Assembly: GCA_035250245.1 (NCBI GenBank)
Contig: DATFFH010000084.1
Span: forward strand, 1 to 64,000
Direction of reading: 5' to 3'
From: Luteimonas_C sp035250245
GTDB lineage: Bacteria > Pseudomonadota > Gammaproteobacteria > Xanthomonadales > Xanthomonadaceae
DNA: 64,000 bases
The position numbers were made by a program, and so were the translations under genes. Below, piece after piece: positions 62,295 through 64,000 of this stretch; position 1 is the first letter of the stretch; every line of letters begins with the position of its first letter. The notes below the pieces were generated by a model. The model was given only the letters and a program-made list of their open reading frames with translations, was not told where the DNA came from and did no database searches.

Positions 62295-62966
62295 ATGGCA
62301 ACCGAACATAAAATCGCAGCTGCCGTGCGCGGCGACGAGGGCAAGGGTGCGAGCCGCCGCCTGCGTCACGCCGGCCAGATCCCCGCCATCGTGTATGGCG
62401 GCCACGCCGATCCGCAGAGCATCCAGCTGGAACACGAGAAGACCTGGCTGGCCAGCCAGAACGAGTGGTTCTACTCGTCGATCCTGACCCTGGACGTCGA
62501 CGGCAAGACCGAGCAGGTCCTGCTGCGCGACATGCAGCGCCACCCGTACAAGCAGATCATCATGCACCTGGACTTCCAGCGCGTCAGCGCGAACGAAGCC
62601 ATCCGCGTGGCGGTGCAGCTGCACTTCATCAACGAAGAGAAGTCGCCGGCCGGCAAGGCCGCCGACGTGGCGGTCACCCACGAGCTGACCGAAGTGACGA
62701 TCAGCTGCTTGCCGAAGGACCTGCCGGAGTTCATCGAAGTCGACCTGTCCAACCTGAAGGTCGGCGACACCGTGCATCTGTCCGAGATCAAGCTGCCGGA
62801 AGGCGTGGAAGTGCCGGAGCTCAAGCTAGGCGCCGACCACGACGTGGCGGTGGTCGTGGCGCGCTTCGTCAAGGAAGAAGTGGAAGAAGCCCCGGCCGAG
62901 GGCGAAGCTTCCGCCGAAGTGCCGGCCGCCAAGGTCTCCGACGAAGAGGGCGGCGACAAGGAGTGA
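62295..62966 (+). CDS. rplY: 50S ribosomal protein L25/general stress protein Ctc
   Basis: This 223-residue protein has an L25 domain (about 1-95: HKIAAAVRGDEGKGASRRLR, HAGQIPAIVYGG) that binds 5S rRNA, and a C-terminal TL5/CTC beta domain (about 98-185). It ends with an acidic tail rich in Glu and Ala. It is the long form, unlike E. coli L25 (94 residues). It stands between prs and pth. A GAAGGC/GCCTTC hairpin lies in the gap before it. Confidence 0.95.
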   Translation: MATEHKIAAAVRGDEGKGASRRLRHAGQIPAIVYGGHADPQSIQLEHEKTWLASQNEWFYSSILTLDVDGKTEQVLLRDMQRHPYKQIIMHLDFQRVSANEAIRVAVQLHFINEEKSPAGKAADVAVTHELTEVTISCLPKDLPEFIEVDLSNLKVGDTVHLSEIKLPEGVEVPELKLGADHDVAVVVARFVKEEVEEAPAEGEASAEVPAAKVSDEEGGDKE

Positions 62967-63052
62967 TCGTCGCGTCGCGGCTTTCGTTCTGCGTGCCAAC
63001 GGGGGACCTGCTCGCGCAGGTCCCTCGCTTCTTTCGGGATAACGGTTGAACT

Positions 63053-63637
63053 ATGGCAGGTTTGCGCCTTATCGCGGGCCTCGGCAATCCGGGGTCCGAA
63101 CATGCCAAGACCCGGCACAACGCCGGGTTCTGGTTCGTCGACGCGCTGGCGGATAAAACCGGCGCGCGTTTTTCGGTGGACGCCAAACTGTTCGGCGAAA
63201 CCGCGAAGGCGGAGATCGCCGGGCGTTCGGTGTGGCTGCTCAAGCCGTCCACGTACATGAACCTCAGCGGCAAGTCGATCGGCGCGGCCTTGCGCTTTTG
63301 GAAGATCGAACCCGAGGAATGCCTGGTCGTTCACGATGAACTGGATTTGGCGCCGGGCATCGCGCGCCTGAAGTTCGACGGCGGCCACGGCGGCCAGAAC
63401 GGCGTGCGCGACGCCATGGCCATGCTGGGCCACGGCAAGTTCCATCGTTTGCGCATCGGCATCGGCCATCCCGGCAACAAGGACAAGGTGACGCCCTGGC
63501 TATTGAAAGGCGCGCCAGGCAAGGACGATCAGATTTCGATCGATCGGGCGATCGATGCCGCGATCGACGTTTTGCCGCTGGCGGTGGCCGGCGACATCAA
63601 TGAGGCGATGAAGCGCCTGCACACCACCAAGGAATAA
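63053..63637 (+). CDS. pth: Peptidyl-tRNA hydrolase
   Basis: This 194-residue enzyme frees tRNA from stalled peptidyl-tRNA. It has GLGNPGSEHAKTRHNAGFWF with Asn11 and catalytic His22, then KPSTYMNLSGKSI and VHDELDLAPG with the catalytic Asp, and GGHGGQNGVRD. It is full length. A GGGACCTG/CAGGTCCC hairpin lies just upstream of its start, at the end of rplY. Confidence 0.95.
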   Translation: MAGLRLIAGLGNPGSEHAKTRHNAGFWFVDALADKTGARFSVDAKLFGETAKAEIAGRSVWLLKPSTYMNLSGKSIGAALRFWKIEPEECLVVHDELDLAPGIARLKFDGGHGGQNGVRDAMAMLGHGKFHRLRIGIGHPGNKDKVTPWLLKGAPGKDDQISIDRAIDAAIDVLPLAVAGDINEAMKRLHTTKE

Positions 63638-63645
63638 CCGCTTTT

Positions 63646-63717
63646 GTAGAGTCGAGCCTTGCTCGACTGCTTTTGATCTTCGTAGCGGAAGAGCAGTCGA
63701 GCAAGGCTCGACTCTAC
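63646..63717. repeat. GTAG-headed palindromic repeat pair, family E
   Basis: GTAGAGTCGAGCCTTGCTCG and its inverse ending CTCTAC, with about 20 bp between. Both arms carry one extra base relative to the other two family E copies. It separates pth from ychF. Confidence 0.88.
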
Positions 63718-63760
63718 GAAAGCAAAGCGACAAGCCTCTTTTTTCGGATTCGGATACATC

Positions 63761-64000
63761 ATGGGCATCAAATGCGGCATCGTCGGCCTGCCTAACGTCG
63801 GCAAGTCGACCCTGTTCAACGCGCTGACCAAGGCGGGCATCGCCGCGGCCAACTTCCCGTTCTGCACGATCGAGCCCAACGTCGGCGTGGTGCCGGTGCC
63901 GGATCCGCGTTTAAACGCGCTGGCGGGCATCGCCAAGCCGTTGAAGGTGATCCCGACGGCGGTCGAGTTCGTCGACATCGCCGGCCTGGTCGCCGGCGCG
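63761..64000 (+). CDS. ychF: Ribosome-binding ATPase/GTPase YchF (OLA1 family), partial
   Basis: The first 80 residues are seen before the right edge. The P-loop is GLPNVGKSTLFNALTKAG at about 9-26, followed by NFPFCTIEPNVGVV and VDIAGLVAGA, which match the YchF/OLA1 N-terminus. These proteins prefer ATP over GTP. It follows pth in the usual order. The remaining part (about 280 residues) lies outside the window. Confidence 0.95.
   Translation, partial: MGIKCGIVGLPNVGKSTLFNALTKAGIAAANFPFCTIEPNVGVVPVPDPRLNALAGIAKPLKVIPTAVEFVDIAGLVAGA

Overview
High-GC gammaproteobacterial chromosome of the Xanthomonadaceae type, most like Lysobacter or a close relative. The evidence is the lolB-ispE-tRNA(Gln)-prs-rplY-pth-ychF cluster, secreted M4 proteases with Clp/CRP-like promoter sites, a dense set of GTAG-headed palindromic repeats (like the SMAG/REP repeats described in Stenotrophomonas), and oxyR divergent from ahpC-ahpD. 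No phage, integrase, insertion sequence or CRISPR array is visible. Gene order is mostly core, with an accessory stretch at about 30.5-49 kb.

Layout. 0-13 kb: a secreted Ala-rich protein cut by the left edge, rlmM, the run glnS-lipoprotein-deaminase, a membrane diguanylate cyclase, a GST/EamA pair, msrA, an Rnk-like regulator, a DJ-1 family protein and the oxyR/ahpC/ahpD peroxide module. 13-25.5 kb: M1 aminopeptidase, prmC, proline iminopeptidase, a PhnA-like protein, a sugar-porter MFS, a Nudix hydrolase, the run nitroreductase-methyltransferase-exonuclease, and a DUF1631 protein. 25.5-30.5 kb: the three-part proton-translocating transhydrogenase, with pntAA separated from pntAB-pntB by an opposite-strand ECF sigma operon whose first gene encodes a secreted 11-residue-repeat protein. 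30.5-38.6 kb: a TonB-dependent receptor, two paralogous MocR-type regulators, and three small membrane proteins, two of them paralogous. 38.7-47 kb: sufT, then a secreted protease island (M4 protease, M28 aminopeptidase, second M4 protease). 47-54 kb: TPR-sulfotransferase plus single-domain asparaginase, wrbA/DUF2069, a YihY/BrkB-TlpA-acylphosphatase run, PPK2, and XRE/moaB. 54.7-64 kb: hemA-prfA-GNAT, divergent from the TPR-lolB-ispE-tRNA-prs-rplY-pth-ychF cluster.

Most notable features. (1) The two M4 protease genes share a duplicated upstream region of about 450-500 bp: a Clp/CRP-type palindrome, a conserved hairpin motif, a possible MSD-starting mini-ORF, and terminator-like hairpins upstream of the coding start. 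(2) The neighbouring M4 and M28 enzymes carry nearly identical C-terminal PPC domains at DNA level. (3) Two MocR paralogs share conserved upstream motifs and sit among paralogous membrane proteins. (4) GTAG-headed repeats of at least five stem families occur as inverted pairs, sometimes nested inside each other. They supply the likely lolB start codon and the stop codons of prmC and the TPR-sulfotransferase gene.

All calls were made by reading sequence and recognising motifs. No database search or folding was run.
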